From Haladaptatus pallidirubidus (GTDB taxonomy: Archaea > Halobacteriota > Halobacteria > Halobacteriales > Haladaptataceae), in contig NZ_CP085304.1 of assembly GCF_020700235.1 (NCBI RefSeq), positions 212,261-276,260 of the forward strand: a DNA stretch of 64,000 nucleotides. Reading direction: 5' to 3'. Below, piece by piece: positions 1 through 7,485 of this stretch; position 1 is the first letter of the stretch; each line of letters opens with the position of its first letter. Under the pieces are notes generated by a model. That model worked only from the letters and a program-made list of their open reading frames with translations. It made no database searches and was not told the DNA's origin. The position numbers were made by a program, and so were the translations under genes.

Positions 1-21
1 GATAAGAAGCAGATCAGCCAT
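1..21 (-). CDS. Start of a gene cut by the window edge, probably K+/H+ antiporter membrane subunit
   Basis: An ATG at 21 reads M-A-D-L-L-L-I before the window ends. It begins two bases after the TAA of the KhtT-like regulator, on the same strand. In the KhtTU systems the regulatory subunit is followed by the CPA2 antiporter subunit, so this is probably that membrane protein. Only seven codons are visible; the assignment rests on gene order and on the hydrophobic start. Confidence 0.45.
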
Positions 22-23
22 TA

Positions 24-539
24 TTAGTGATCTTGATTCTCCTTGTTTTCGCTCGACTCGTCGGCAGTAATCAGTGCAGAGAGAGATGCGTGTTCATCAC
101 GTGTTCCAATCGTCACTAAAATATCGTCTGCTTGGATCGTCTCTTCCGGGCTTGGGTTTGGAACGGTTTTTTCCCCACGTTGGATTGCAATAACGGAGGC
201 ACCCGTCCGACTCCGGAGATCTAATGATCGCAGCGTTTTGCCAACAACAGTAGAAGTTGGAGACACATCGAGCCACTCAATTAATGCATCGCCAAGTGGA
301 ACAGTTGCGTCATCTATCTCAACAGGTTGAAAGTACGCCCCTTCGAGGATCGACCCCACTTTTCGGGCTTGTTCTCCAGTCAGTGAGAACAATTTTTCAC
401 TGTCTGCATCCTCACTCACGCGATGATATACTTCACGCCGTCCATCATGATGAATCAAAATAACTAGTCGGGTTTCATCATTCGTATCTATTTCGTATTT
501 CTTCCCTACTCCAGGAACATCTGCTTCATAGACCGTCAT
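24..539 (-). CDS. KhtT-like cation:proton antiporter regulatory subunit (RCK_C domain)
   Basis: This 171-residue soluble protein has an N-terminal domain of about 80 residues typical of antiporter regulatory subunits. A C-terminal RCK_C (TrkA_C) domain follows at about residues 85-162, containing VGKTLRSLDL and an ADDILVTIGT strand near the end. In KhtT-type systems this subunit gates K+ efflux through a CPA2 antiporter in response to nucleotides or pH. The next gene downstream starts two bases after its stop, consistent with a two-gene operon. The acidic tail is typical of halophiles. The family is clear; the transported ion is inferred. Confidence 0.85.
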   Translation of the reverse strand: MTVYEADVPGVGKKYEIDTNDETRLVILIHHDGRREVYHRVSEDADSEKLFSLTGEQARKVGSILEGAYFQPVEIDDATVPLGDALIEWLDVSPTSTVVGKTLRSLDLRSRTGASVIAIQRGEKTVPNPSPEETIQADDILVTIGTRDEHASLSALITADESSENKENQDH

Positions 540-684
540 ATGCGGTCTTATTCTCCCAGGACAGATAAACCTCAGTTTTGAAGCCTATCAAAAATATCGA
601 GAAAAAGAATACAAATTCCAATAATTACTTCACTTTCGGCCCGGACGCGTATTTCAAGTGGGAGTACGATAAACTAGTACACTT

Positions 685-963
685 GTGAGCTTTCAAACGG
701 TCTATCTTGATATCGAGAAAGAGAAAGCACATGAGACCATCCTACGGTCAGTCGATGGAATCCACTCACGGCGAGTAAATGACTCGATTGAATATTTGAT
801 GGGAGGGATGGTGCTTGCCATTCTTTCGGAGGCGAATTTGAAGTCTGGAGCGAAAACAAGACTTCGATACCAAACCTCTGTTCTCACGCCAGCTCTTGCT
901 CATGGGCGGCCAAAGGCCGGTGAGATCAAGGCTGCAGTCGACTCGTATCGCATTTCTCAATAA
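685..963 (+). CDS. Small conserved-looking haloarchaeal protein of unknown function
   Basis: This 92-residue protein starts at GTG. It has a central hydrophobic stretch (YLMGGMVLAILSEANL) flanked by charged segments, too short and too mixed for a confident membrane span. No family was recognised. It stands alone between two minus-strand genes, divergent from the antiporter regulator and convergent with the beta-helix lipoprotein. Codon choice looks like that of real genes in the window, and the opposite-strand ORFs over the same bases have unlikely composition. Confidence 0.6.
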   Translation: MSFQTVYLDIEKEKAHETILRSVDGIHSRRVNDSIEYLMGGMVLAILSEANLKSGAKTRLRYQTSVLTPALAHGRPKAGEIKAAVDSYRISQ

Positions 964-1023
964 ATCCCTCATTTACCGACTGTTTCTCATCCGATATCCG
1001 AATCTAAAATGTTTTTACTATGA

Positions 1024-2775
1024 TTAGTGATCATCGACGAAGAGATCGATGGTTGTGTCTTCGTCACTAACCGTTATGTCGACTCCAGTAAAGTCCCCAT
1101 CGTCATCGGTTCTGTAGGAGAGATCCTCGATAGCAGTCTTGCCGCGACCAAACGTCAACCGAGGCAGTTGTGCATATCGCCTCTCAAATTCGATTGTACG
1201 CTTCTTACTGTTCGAGCCTGTCGATAGCTCCCGATACGTTCCTGCCGGTGGGGTATGATCTCGAACTATTGATGTCGGACTTGTGATTTCCCATGGGTTA
1301 TCTCCATCAGCCAAGTTGTTTTCGTAGATATTGTTACCAGCATTGGTGCTTTCTACGATCGCCACGGTCTCATTTTGCCGAATTGTGTTTCCACGTACTC
1401 GATTTTCAGTGTCGTCAATTTTGATTGCCGGATATGTCTTCTTGGAGTTATCCTTTGTACAGAGTATATAGTTTGACGTAATGTCGTTGTCTGTCGCTGA
1501 TTTCGAACCGCTTGATTTGATACCAACCGTTCCTATCTTCCGAAGATAGTTTCCTCTTATGACAATGTTAGACGTATTCTTCAACTGAATTCCTGTTTTA
1601 GTGGTTCCCGTGATGAGATTATTATCGACCAATCCGCAGGTTCCATCCACCAGTCGAACCCCAACAAGACCGGCTGAAAAAATACTATTGTTTTGAATGG
1701 CAAGATCCGAAATTTCACTCTTGATATGGATTCCGTGTCCACTGTAGCTGTACAATTCATTGTTTTTAATTGCCAAATTCTCGCCTTTGGCAACATCCAC
1801 GGCAATACCGGCAAACTGCTTTGTTTTCTCCGTTTTGAGACCGTCAGATTTCTGCGTACTCACGTTGTTTTGAACGCTAATATTCTGAAGTTTTTCTGGC
1901 CCACGAATATGGCAAAATGATTTGTGCGATCCAAACCCAACATTACCGAAGATATTCACGTACCCTTTATTCGTTTTGAGTGGTGTATTTCGCGCAACCC
2001 CGATAAGACTGCCCTCTGCACTGTTTCCGAGGAGATTGCCGAAAATCGAGACACTTTGGGCCGTACTGTTGTTCGAGCCGGGATACCAGAGATCACATGC
2101 AATCGGTCGGTCTAATCCTCGAGTGACGACGTTTCCAAATACTGTGAGCCGTTTGCCACCGAGTTGGATGCCTCGATCACCAAAATCGTGGATTTGATTA
2201 TTAGAGATTCGGATGTCTGAACATTTTGGCGTGACGCTGATCCCGCTCCCACCGTTACCATGCTTTTTGGGATGTGTTTTCCGAATTTGATTCCGCTCGA
2301 TAGTCACATTCGTCGCGTTCCGAATGCTAATTCCATGGAGTCGATTAGCGCTTTTCTTTTGTCCACTTGGATTCCCATAATAACCGATACCGCGGATGTC
2401 GATCTCGTGACAACGACTGTGATGACCGATACGAATTCCTCCTACATTCGCACCGTTAGCGGGTTTAATGAGGTTTTGAACACCAGGGCCAACGACAGTG
2501 ACGCCATCAACGTCTATATCAAGCCACTTTGTCGTCCGATATGGTGCGTTTTTATCGCTAATTTCAATCGTGTCTCCCGGCGTAAGCTCATCAAACGCTG
2601 TTTCGAGCTGTGTTCGTGTGGTAATGATCTCGGTATCGGTTCGTTGGTTTGACGACTGTGTTTTGGATGGTTTCATATTTGGTGATGAATTTTGGCTCAC
2701 AAATTTGCAGCCTGAGAGGGTTCCCATTGACGCCGCAAAGAGTCCAAGCAGTTCGCGGCGTGGAAACGTGTCCAT
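1024..2775 (-). CDS. Tat-exported lipoprotein with right-handed parallel beta-helix (PbH1 repeats)
   Basis: The ATG at 2775 (583 codons) was chosen because it places a twin-arginine signal at the N terminus: MDTFPRRELLGLFAASMG, then a lipobox ending in SGC. An upstream in-frame ATG at 2817 would add 14 residues before the signal. After a Ser/Thr/Asn-rich linker the protein carries about 20 degenerate repeats with asparagine ladders such as ISNNQIHDF, VFGNVV, IRGNYL and IQNNSIF, the hallmark of pectate-lyase-like beta-helices. It is probably lipid-anchored outside the membrane. Such folds serve as polysaccharide lyases, epimerases or adhesins; no catalytic residues were identified, so the substrate is unknown. 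Confidence 0.85.
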   Translation of the reverse strand: MDTFPRRELLGLFAASMGTLSGCKFVSQNSSPNMKPSKTQSSNQRTDTEIITTRTQLETAFDELTPGDTIEISDKNAPYRTTKWLDIDVDGVTVVGPGVQNLIKPANGANVGGIRIGHHSRCHEIDIRGIGYYGNPSGQKKSANRLHGISIRNATNVTIERNQIRKTHPKKHGNGGSGISVTPKCSDIRISNNQIHDFGDRGIQLGGKRLTVFGNVVTRGLDRPIACDLWYPGSNNSTAQSVSIFGNLLGNSAEGSLIGVARNTPLKTNKGYVNIFGNVGFGSHKSFCHIRGPEKLQNISVQNNVSTQKSDGLKTEKTKQFAGIAVDVAKGENLAIKNNELYSYSGHGIHIKSEISDLAIQNNSIFSAGLVGVRLVDGTCGLVDNNLITGTTKTGIQLKNTSNIVIRGNYLRKIGTVGIKSSGSKSATDNDITSNYILCTKDNSKKTYPAIKIDDTENRVRGNTIRQNETVAIVESTNAGNNIYENNLADGDNPWEITSPTSIVRDHTPPAGTYRELSTGSNSKKRTIEFERRYAQLPRLTFGRGKTAIEDLSYRTDDDGDFTGVDITVSDEDTTIDLFVDDH

Positions 2776-2850
2776 ACAAAAATTGAGTAAGGTAAGTACT
2801 GTAATTCCTTTGCCCAAATGGTATTCATGTTCAAAATCATTTGATATGAT

Positions 2851-3039
2851 TTGAAAATTACTGCTATCGATAGTGCTTGTTGCCTCGAATGTGAGAACAC
2901 AACCATGACTGATGACGACGTCAGATTTCTTCAGACAAGTGAAAGCAAAAGAGGGTCGTCAGGGCTCGTCGTTTGTCCTCATTGTGATCGGGTAATAGGT
3001 GGCGTTGCAACGGCCTCATACGACAGTATCCTCTTCTAA
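2851..3039 (+). CDS. Small protein with two CxxC motifs, probable zinc ribbon
   Basis: The 62-residue ORF holds CLEC near residue 12 and CPHC near residue 42, spaced as in small haloarchaeal zinc ribbons, followed by a conserved-looking IGGVA segment. It is divergent from the beta-helix lipoprotein. Its 3' end lies about 60 bases before the structured repeat. The start is uncertain: the second Met (residue 19) would lose the first CxxC, so the upstream ATG is preferred. Confidence 0.5.
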   Translation: MKITAIDSACCLECENTTMTDDDVRFLQTSESKRGSSGLVVCPHCDRVIGGVATASYDSILF

Positions 3040-3097
3040 AACGGAGTTTCCTGACGCCCACCTCTCAGAGAATATTATCAGAGTTCTCGGTATGCTC

Positions 3098-3373
3098 GAT
3101 TATACCGTTGTAATAGAGGGGGATCGCGAACGCGACCCCCTCTGTTTCGCAGAAATAGACGCAGAAATAGACACACTCCACCGTAGCCGTACAACCGTTC
3201 CCACCATGTCTCACCAGCAAAGCGGTGTGAATCTCTTGTGGTGGCGTGGTCCGAGAGGGGATTCTGCGAACCCCCGTGATTACAACGTTATAATCCGCTC
3301 TTTTGTGGTTAGATCCCTCCCGCGTTGGCTTCGTGGGCTCGCATCCACCCGGCGAGGTCGGGATGGGCGAACG
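3098..3373. repeat. Copy 1 of a 275-bp structured dispersed repeat
   Basis: This segment is repeated at 60019-60295 at roughly 80-85 percent identity by eye. Both copies share, in order: a near-palindrome GATTATACCGTTGTAAT; a GC-rich hairpin (3115-3143); a tandem 12-mer GCAGAAATAGAC; a conserved stretch ending in AAAGCGGTGTGAATCTC; a second hairpin (3253-3278); a second near-palindrome GATTACAACGTTATAATC (3278-3295); and the last roughly 65 bases of the coiled-coil gene. The non-coding part lies between the convergent ends of two genes. Confidence 0.85.
3115..3143. terminator. GC-rich hairpin, candidate bidirectional terminator or structured RNA element
   Basis: AGAGGGGGATCGCG pairs with CGCGACCCCCTCT with one bulged base. 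It lies between two convergent genes. In the second copy (60037-60063) the stem is AGGGGGGTTG/CAACCCCCCT: different bases, still paired, so the fold rather than the sequence appears to be kept. Confidence 0.5.
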
Positions 3374-4106
3374 TGATCTCAATATGGTGGCCACCGACAC
3401 CCATCGCATCGTCAACCGACAACGTCCGTGATGTCTTGTAGGTCACGCCGGGCACCCGTTCGGCCATCTCCTCCATCACCCGATAACCGTCGTTCTTGTA
3501 CGCACAGCCATAATGAGTCGCGACTTCGCGATAGCCTAATCGTGCGACCATTACGTCGTTCGTCTTGGCGACGTTCTTCGCGTGCTCGAGGACGTCAAGG
3601 TACTTATCTTCGACCTGCTGACTCTCGGCACGTTTCTCGCGGAAATTGACGAGCTCGGTATTCTGTTCTGAGCGTTGCACCGTCTCGAAGAGTTGCCGAC
3701 CTGCATTCGAGGCTTCTGCGACGAGGTTCGGCGAATCTTCATCAACACTCTCCTCTGTCTCGTAATCACGCACGAGATTGATTATACGCGAGACCGACGC
3801 CCGAACTCGTGCATTCTTCTCCTCTACGTCGGTGAGGTCGTCGACGTCCGCTTCTAGTGACTCGGTCGTGTCTTCGAGACGACTGAGCTTTTGTCGGTCT
3901 TGACCATGTGCTTTCGTCGCTTCCGTGCGATAGTCTTCGAGCTCATCGACTCGCTGTTCAAGCTCGTCGATTCGCTCGTCTTTCTCGGCGACTTCTGCTT
4001 CGAGGTCATCAACACGGTCGGTAAGCGATTGGACGTGCTTGGCGAGGTCGGTGACTGAGACATTTTCGAGCGCACTGGAAGCTCCGGAAGTGGTGGTGTT
4101 ACTCAT
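3309..4106 (-). CDS. Coiled-coil protein, last gene of an uncharacterised overlapping operon
   Basis: 265 residues. Residues about 25-105 form a long heptad coiled coil rich in E, D, L and V (for example EKDERIDELEQRVDELEDY). A globular C-terminal domain follows (about 165-265), with a segment resembling a winged helix (VMVARLGYREVATHYGCAYK) and ending HPDLAGWMRAHEANAGG. No family was recognised; similar proteins on haloarchaeal mobile elements are my recollection only. The start overlaps the previous gene by eight bases. The last roughly 20 codons recur, detached, at 60230-60295, so a second copy of this gene once existed 57 kb away. Confidence 0.8.
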   Translation of the reverse strand: MSNTTTSGASSALENVSVTDLAKHVQSLTDRVDDLEAEVAEKDERIDELEQRVDELEDYRTEATKAHGQDRQKLSRLEDTTESLEADVDDLTDVEEKNARVRASVSRIINLVRDYETEESVDEDSPNLVAEASNAGRQLFETVQRSEQNTELVNFREKRAESQQVEDKYLDVLEHAKNVAKTNDVMVARLGYREVATHYGCAYKNDGYRVMEEMAERVPGVTYKTSRTLSVDDAMGVGGHHIEITFAHPDLAGWMRAHEANAGGI

Positions 4107-4506
4107 TGACGGGCACCTCCGTTTTGGCCATAGTGGCGTCTGCTGGCGTGGAGAGCCGAGGGAAGTGCGCGATGGTGGTGAGCGAACCGATACAACGAGT
4201 AGTCGTGTCAGTAGCGGTGTGGGTGTACTCGAGAACAGTCATCGGTGAATTGGAGCGGCTGGCCGTGCAGTGGTAGGTGGCTTGTTGGATCTCGTCCTGT
4301 GAAGTCGTGGTGAGTGGCGGAGCCGTCAGGACAAGCTGTGGTGCGCGACTTGTTACGGGGTGTGTCTCTTGCACCGTGAGAATCGTCCGTGGGAGGTCAG
4401 TCGTCGTAATGCGAACGCGATCACCGGGTGAGAGCTGTTGGACGAGTGTGTCGGCATCGCGTGGATTCAGTGGCTTCGGAATGATCGAATGCTGGTCGGT
4501 ACTCAC
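4099..4506 (-). CDS. Uncharacterised Thr-rich protein of the overlapping operon
   Basis: 135 residues, very rich in Thr, Pro and Ser. A beta-rich core contains LSPGDRVRITTTDLPRTILT and, later, YHCTASRSNSPMTVLEYTHT. The pattern suggests a small beta-barrel, possibly nucleic-acid or ligand binding, but no family was recognised. It starts two bases after the stop of the preceding gene and overlaps the next by eight bases, so translation is probably coupled. Confidence 0.7.
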   Translation of the reverse strand: MSTDQHSIIPKPLNPRDADTLVQQLSPGDRVRITTTDLPRTILTVQETHPVTSRAPQLVLTAPPLTTTSQDEIQQATYHCTASRSNSPMTVLEYTHTATDTTTRCIGSLTTIAHFPRLSTPADATMAKTEVPVNE

Positions 4507-4508
4507 GC

Positions 4509-4835
4509 CTACTCACCTCCCGTGGGGTTGGTGATGCACTCAACACGGGCATCCGTCCGAAGCCAGGTGTATCGACCATTTGGCGAGAGATCGTAGTGTT
4601 CGAGTGTGGCTTCGGTGTGCTCGATCTCGTCGTAGTAGGCGAACAGCAGACGATACAGGTAGTGAGTCGGTGTCGCAACGTATAGCACGTGCTCGCCGGG
4701 CTCTGGCCCTCGGCAGGTGAGTTCGGGCTCGCAGTGCTCACATTGGTAGATGACGCCCGTGAGCGTGCGCTTTTGGGTGTGGATCTGGATCGGATCTGCA
4801 CACGCCAATGCGAGGACCGTTTCCTGGTCGGTCAT
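4509..4835 (-). CDS. Uncharacterised operon protein with CxxC motif
   Basis: The ATG at 4835 (108 residues) was chosen because it overlaps the TGA of the preceding gene as ATGA, a coupled start. The longer ORF from 4880 would overlap its neighbour by 49 bases. An N-terminal region (QETVLALACADPIQIHT) is followed by YQCEHCEPELTC, which could bind a metal, and a C-terminal helical part (YLYRLLFAYYDEIEHTEATL). Function unknown; it probably acts with the adjacent operon products. Confidence 0.7.
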   Translation of the reverse strand: MTDQETVLALACADPIQIHTQKRTLTGVIYQCEHCEPELTCRGPEPGEHVLYVATPTHYLYRLLFAYYDEIEHTEATLEHYDLSPNGRYTWLRTDARVECITNPTGGE

Positions 4836-5212
4836 TGGTCTGCCTCCCGTTTTTCGCGAAGTCGTTGACAGAGTTGGCAAGGTGCGTATTGGTCGTCTTG
4901 TGCCTCTTTACGAGTGCAATAGGCGAGTGGATTGTCGGTCTGCAGCGTACAGTGTGGGTCGTTGTCCGCATCGAGTTCGTGATAGGCGAAGGCGTCGCCG
5001 ACAAATTGATCGACGATAGCGACCGTCTCATCGGCAGGATACGGGTCGGCAGCGATGCGCTGATCGCGTTCGGCGTCACTGAGATTGCTTGTGAACCGGG
5101 TGGTACAGTAATGGGAGTCGGTGATCTGCACCGCGTAGGTTCCACAGTCCGGACAGCGTTCGAATGTGTTCTCGATCTCCTCGGGGGTGATCGAGGTGGA
5201 CGTGCGGGTCAT
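4832..5212 (-). CDS. Uncharacterised Cys-rich operon protein, probable double zinc site
   Basis: 126 residues. It has an N-terminal CPDCGTYAVQITDSHYC motif and C-terminal CTLQT..YC and CQLC motifs, giving enough Cys and His for two zinc sites. The middle part is acidic (ADPYPADETVAIVDQFVGDA). It is linked to the next gene by an ATGA overlap. The 56-base gap upstream is one of the larger spacings in the operon. The motif arrangement suggests a small zinc-binding adaptor or nucleic-acid-binding protein; the role is inference. Confidence 0.7.
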   Translation of the reverse strand: MTRTSTSITPEEIENTFERCPDCGTYAVQITDSHYCTTRFTSNLSDAERDQRIAADPYPADETVAIVDQFVGDAFAYHELDADNDPHCTLQTDNPLAYCTRKEAQDDQYAPCQLCQRLREKREADQ

Positions 5213-5268
5213 CGCCCATCACCGCCGATGGCTGTCGCTCTCTGGGAAGGGCGTTCTGTGGGGGACAT

Positions 5269-5766
5269 CTACGCGCGCACCTCGGTTGTGGTGGTGTGAG
5301 TGGTGGCGTCGATCCCGTAGCACCGCTCGAGGATGCGTTGGTAGTGCGTGCGGGTTTCTGCGTGGGTTTCGCCCGGTGGTGTCGAAGGGAGGTTCGAGTT
5401 GCCCGTTTTGGTGGTGACGACCGAGCGGTAGGTGTCGGTATCCTCGGGAATCTGGAATCCGTCCTCGTCGTAGTTGATCGGGAGGCGACGTTCGAAAAAT
5501 CGCTGGCAGTCTGGCGTCGCGTAGATGCAGTAGAGGAAGGGCTCTTGGCTGGTGGTCTTGGTTCGGGTTTGAAAGCCCACGCGGAGTTCGACGAGGTACG
5601 CGCGGGTGATTGCCTCGTCGGTGATTTCGGGAGTGGGTTGGTCGGGGTCTTGGACGGCGGTTTCGGGTGTGGGTTTGAGGCACTTGACGGGATGGAAGGT
5701 TTTTGTGCCGAATTGGGCTTCGAGTGAGAGGAGCCCGCCGTTGGGTTTCTCGTCGAAGGACGCCAT
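5269..5766 (-). CDS. Uncharacterised operon protein
   Basis: 165 residues, acidic, mostly soluble, with a beta-rich middle (AITRAYLVELRVGFQTRT) and PFLYCIYATPDCQRFFERRLP. No family was recognised. The start is supported by a strong Shine-Dalgarno GGAGG eight to twelve bases upstream and by a TAATG overlap with the 23-codon ORF before it. It is the first substantial gene of the operon that runs down to 3309. Confidence 0.7.
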   Translation of the reverse strand: MASFDEKPNGGLLSLEAQFGTKTFHPVKCLKPTPETAVQDPDQPTPEITDEAITRAYLVELRVGFQTRTKTTSQEPFLYCIYATPDCQRFFERRLPINYDEDGFQIPEDTDTYRSVVTTKTGNSNLPSTPPGETHAETRTHYQRILERCYGIDATTHTTTTEVRA

Positions 5767-5837
5767 TAGTCCTGTCCTCCGAAAACGGGTGGTTGGTAGT
5801 CGATGCGTTTTTCTACGGAAAGGGTATTGCTAGTCAT
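5766..5837 (-). CDS. 23-residue leader ORF, first in the operon
   Basis: ATG at 5837, product M-T-S-N-T-L-S-V-E-K-R and so on, ending VFGGQD; its TAA overlaps the ATG of the next gene (TAATG). The GGAGG encoded inside its last codons serves as ribosome binding site of that gene. It could be a real microprotein, a coupling leader, or chance; no homologue is known to me. Confidence 0.4.
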   Translation of the reverse strand: MTSNTLSVEKRIDYQPPVFGGQD

Positions 5838-5938
5838 GCTTCGTCCCAAACGAAGCGCGGTCGGTGTCCTATCACCGGCCTTTCTGCGAAGGTAATCCGC
5901 GCTCCTCAGCTATTACTACGTAATTTGGCCACTTAATT

Positions 5939-5956
5939 CTTACCAAATATGGTAAG
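5939..5956. promoter_or_regulatory. Perfect inverted repeat, candidate operator between divergent genes
   Basis: CTTACCA-AATA-TGGTAAG has 7-bp arms and a 4-bp spacer. It lies about 100 bp from the 5837 start and 55 bp from the 6011 start, in the only promoter region of this divergent pair. The size and symmetry suit a dimeric winged-helix or ribbon-helix-helix regulator. Confidence 0.5.
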
Positions 5957-6010
5957 GCTTACTGTATTGGGAAAGACAAAGAGATAGGACAACATATTAC
6001 CGAATGAAGT

Positions 6011-6244
6011 ATGAACAACTCCACTAAAAAGTCACATATGTCCGAAGGACGGGGACTTCTCACAGAACCCGAACGCAATGCTATCGCTGGAGACGCGTCA
6101 GACTCGTATCGGTATAAAACACGCTCATTCCTCAGAAATCGCATTGAAAAACTGGAAAAAGATATTGAAGTACTTGAAGAACACGACCCAGAATTGCTTG
6201 ATGAACTTCGAGAGGTGGTCTGCGAAAATCAAAATGACGTATAA
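6011..6244 (+). CDS. Small conserved haloarchaeal protein, divergent from the overlapping operon
   Basis: 77 residues. The core MSEGRGLLTEPERNAIAGD, then SYRYKTRSFLRNRIEKLEKDIEVLEEHDPELLDELREVVC, matches a small family that I recall as widespread in haloarchaea and often found on mobile elements. The second ATG (6038, MSEGRG) is the likelier start by family length. The protein is highly charged and helical, with a basic patch (TRSFLRNRIEKLEK), and could bind DNA. Regulation of the divergent operon through the inverted repeat at 5939 is inference. Confidence 0.75.
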   Translation: MNNSTKKSHMSEGRGLLTEPERNAIAGDASDSYRYKTRSFLRNRIEKLEKDIEVLEEHDPELLDELREVVCENQNDV

Positions 6245-6493
6245 AGTCGGGAAGCATCTCGACCATTACGTAACCAACTCCTATTGCAATACCTACCATA
6301 CCAATTATGACATTTGACATTATATTGTAGTAGTGGACGTAAGCCGTTGTTCCGATGCTTTCCTCTGGGAGATATGATCTGTCGATGAAAAAATTGAAGA
6401 AAGAATTGGCGTGCGTGGTGTGTCAAACAGATATCTACAAAAACTGAAATCGGATGCTCTTTTTGACTTATCGTCGGTGGCAACGGATTGCTC

Positions 6494-7270
6494 CTATCTT
6501 GTTCGCTTTTTCTGCAAAATTAGACTTGCAGTGAAGAACTCCAAGATTTCGTCGTAAAAAATACTCAAAATGAATGTCCGAAACCAGTCATAAAAGTCAT
6601 TCATCTCTTTCTGGTAGTCTTCAGCTAATTTTGTAATAACAATCTCTTCATCGAGTGATTCAAGAAATATTTGGACATCTGAATCCCAACCATTCCACTC
6701 CAACATTTCTTCTTTATCAAGAAAGAGCTCTAGTTCACCATCTTTGTCCCCCTTCATACTTGTAGAGATATTTGCTGACAATGGAGGGATCCAGTTCTTC
6801 TGAGTGTAGTGTCGAATCTGTTTTAGAAGATTGACTTTCGTCTGAAGATCTCTTGACCTGATTTCCTCGAAATATCCAGATTTTAGTCCAGGCTTGTCGT
6901 CTTCGTGTCTATCTAGAAAAGTATAGGTATGTGAAATAAGTGTATGCACAGAGGCTGTATAATTGTGGAGACGTCTCAGGTATTCCCTGAAAAAGTCCTG
7001 CATCTCTTCGTCTGACTTTTTCATCCAGAATGTCGCGTCATGTGCTACAAACTCATCCCGCTTCTTGGTTAGTAAAGTAAAATTTGTATTTACCATATTC
7101 AGCGTACTATAGAGCGATCGGATTTCGTTGAAAATCCTTGAGCCTTCAGAATCTAAACTAGCACTAACGAGCTCCTCACGTGTTCTCTCATCGGATTCGA
7201 TAATCTCTTCTAATTTTCTGTGATCGAGTTCATCTTCGTTAAAGAAGTCACCTAAATTGTAGTCTGACAT
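6494..7270 (-). CDS. Unknown acidic helical protein, divergent partner of an AlbA_2 protein
   Basis: 258 residues, predicted almost all helical and acidic, with no signal peptide and only one moderately hydrophobic stretch near the C terminus (WFRTFILSIFYDEILEFF). No domain was recognised. The A/T-rich codon use differs from GC-rich neighbours and suggests recent acquisition. It is divergent from the AlbA_2 gene across a 215-base A/T-rich intergenic region, the layout of a two-gene accessory system. Function unknown. Confidence 0.75.
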   Translation of the reverse strand: MSDYNLGDFFNEDELDHRKLEEIIESDERTREELVSASLDSEGSRIFNEIRSLYSTLNMVNTNFTLLTKKRDEFVAHDATFWMKKSDEEMQDFFREYLRRLHNYTASVHTLISHTYTFLDRHEDDKPGLKSGYFEEIRSRDLQTKVNLLKQIRHYTQKNWIPPLSANISTSMKGDKDGELELFLDKEEMLEWNGWDSDVQIFLESLDEEIVITKLAEDYQKEMNDFYDWFRTFILSIFYDEILEFFTASLILQKKRTR

Positions 7271-7485
7271 CGAATGTCAACATCTGAGTGTTCAGGTATC
7301 TTGAGTCTTCTTGACTATTCTAACCAATGTTGAAATGTCTCTCAAACTAGCTGCAATCACATCTATCTCACAGATTTATTGAGCCTTATCTACTGAACGA
7401 ATCAACTAAGTTTGACTACTATAGGAGCGACAACCATTCGCACTGGGATATCCTCTTATGAATTGGATATCAATTCAGCAGTAAA

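Noticed and set aside
3132..3170. Tandem GCAGAAATAGAC units as a possible CRISPR-like array
   Set aside because: Only two adjacent 12-bp units without spacers; no cas gene in the window.
3065..3415. ORFs across the repeat module at 3098-3373 and the matching frames at 59935-60322
   Set aside because: They arise from the hairpins and the tandem 12-mer; reading frame is not preserved in a way that suggests coding, whereas base pairing is.
6132..6320. 62-codon minus-strand ORF with a hydrophobic start
   Set aside because: Its second half is antisense to the conserved 77-residue gene; only the first 25 codons look membrane-like.
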